Shown here piece after piece: positions 23,098-23,623 of a stretch of 23,623 nt of DNA; the stretch's first letter is position 1; each line of letters begins with the position of its first letter. Source of the stretch: Peptococcaceae bacterium (GTDB lineage: Bacteria > Bacillota > Peptococcia > Peptococcales > Peptococcaceae). The notes beneath the pieces are model-generated. The model was not told where the DNA came from. It did no database searches and was given only the letters and a program-made list of their open reading frames with translations. The DNA lies in NCBI GenBank assembly GCA_900756555.1, contig CAAEKP010000156.1, positions 1 through 23,623 on the forward strand, read 5' to 3'. The position numbers and the translations under genes are program-made.

Positions 23098-23623
23098 TCA
23101 TTCCGCTTTCCGAATTGGGTGGCGAATGACGGTTTTCCATTTTTCCGGCGCTACTTTGCGCGCATCGGACAGATAAATCTCATGATGCATTCTATCTGCG
23201 GAAATATCGTTTACATAACCGTTGGCCTTTAAGTAGTCGTCCATAATCTGTACGGTGGCTGGCTCATCATCATAAGGACCGATGTGCATGATCTGCACGC
23301 ACAAGCCTTCGTCCACAGTGAGAAATTCCGCGGCGGAACCGTCCAGCTTTTTCTTGCGGGTGGCTTCCTGTACGGCCCAGTCAAAGTCTGCCCTGGTGAT
23401 AAAGTCCGGCAAGCGAATCATAGAAATCCAGCAGAAGGAATCCTTCTTGCTGTAATCCACCCCTGTTACGCCGTCCTGCCACCAGAATCCTTCCAGCGGA
23501 GGCACCACATATTCAAAGAATCCCTCGATCTTATAATCCGTTTTATAGCTCATCTTCAAAGTATAGGCGATGGCGTACAACACACCGATGGCTTGCTGAT
23601 ACGCACCGTTCTCCTCGTTGGGA
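23098..23623 (-). CDS. GyrI-like small-molecule-binding domain protein (partial)
   Basis: The gene runs off the right edge of the window: the frame stays open upstream of the first usable codon, reading PNEENGAYQQAIGVLYAIAYTLKMSYK, so 40 more bases belong to it. The family is the stand-alone GyrI-like/SOUL-type binding domain (AraC effector-binding superfamily), with the typical EYVVPPLEGFWW and the C-terminal MHHEIYLSDARKVAPEKWKTVIRHPIR. Such proteins bind or hydrolyse small hydrophobic compounds and are often linked with drug resistance; the ligand is unknown. Confidence 0.85.
   Translation of the reverse strand, partial: PNEENGAYQQAIGVLYAIAYTLKMSYKTDYKIEGFFEYVVPPLEGFWWQDGVTGVDYSKKDSFCWISMIRLPDFITRADFDWAVQEATRKKKLDGSAAEFLTVDEGLCVQIMHIGPYDDEPATVQIMDDYLKANGYVNDISADRMHHEIYLSDARKVAPEKWKTVIRHPIRKAE

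Noticed and set aside
1..23623. CRISPR array, tRNA, rRNA or insertion sequence
   Set aside because: I saw no regularly spaced repeats, no tRNA-like cloverleaf, no rRNA segment and no transposase.

Overview
The window looks like a chromosomal segment of a low-to-mid GC bacterium of the phylum Bacillota. The left third carries the order topA-trmFO-xerC-hslV-hslU followed by rpsB-tsf and pyrH-frr, which is the order known from Bacillus and relatives, with strong GGAGG ribosome binding sites and Firmicutes-like promoters. The class cannot be fixed from the sequence alone; an anaerobic gut lineage such as Negativicutes is my guess. One difference from the usual order is that galU sits where codY normally follows hslU.

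Layout. Positions 1-9672 hold ten genes, all on the + strand: the end of topA, trmFO, a 400-base gap with two long imperfect hairpins, xerC, hslV, hslU, galU, then the translation/RNA block rpsB, tsf, pyrH and frr. Positions 9673-10366 form an AT-rich gap. It holds a consensus promoter, a 48-base repeat, a terminator and a 50-codon ORF, together resembling a decayed type III toxin-antitoxin locus, and then a 28-bp match to the Bacillota dif site at 10018-10045. From 10367 to the end every recognisable gene is on the - strand: a Bcr/CflA-type drug exporter behind a leader-peptide attenuator, a lipoprotein, a PadR-DUF2812 operon, a Cys/His-rich protein of unknown function, the deoB-pdp nucleoside operon, a response regulator-histidine kinase-ABC transporter block, a frameshifted small membrane protein, and the end of a GyrI-like protein.

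The strand switch coincides with the dif candidate: genes on both sides are transcribed toward it. This is what is expected at the replication terminus, so I read the window as spanning the chromosome dimer resolution site. Its recombinase gene, xerC, lies 6.6 kb away.

The most notable regulatory structures are the 41-codon leader ORF that runs through a terminator ahead of the exporter, the PadR operator palindrome that exactly fills the -35/-10 spacer of a perfect consensus promoter, and the antitoxin-like repeat RNA next to dif.
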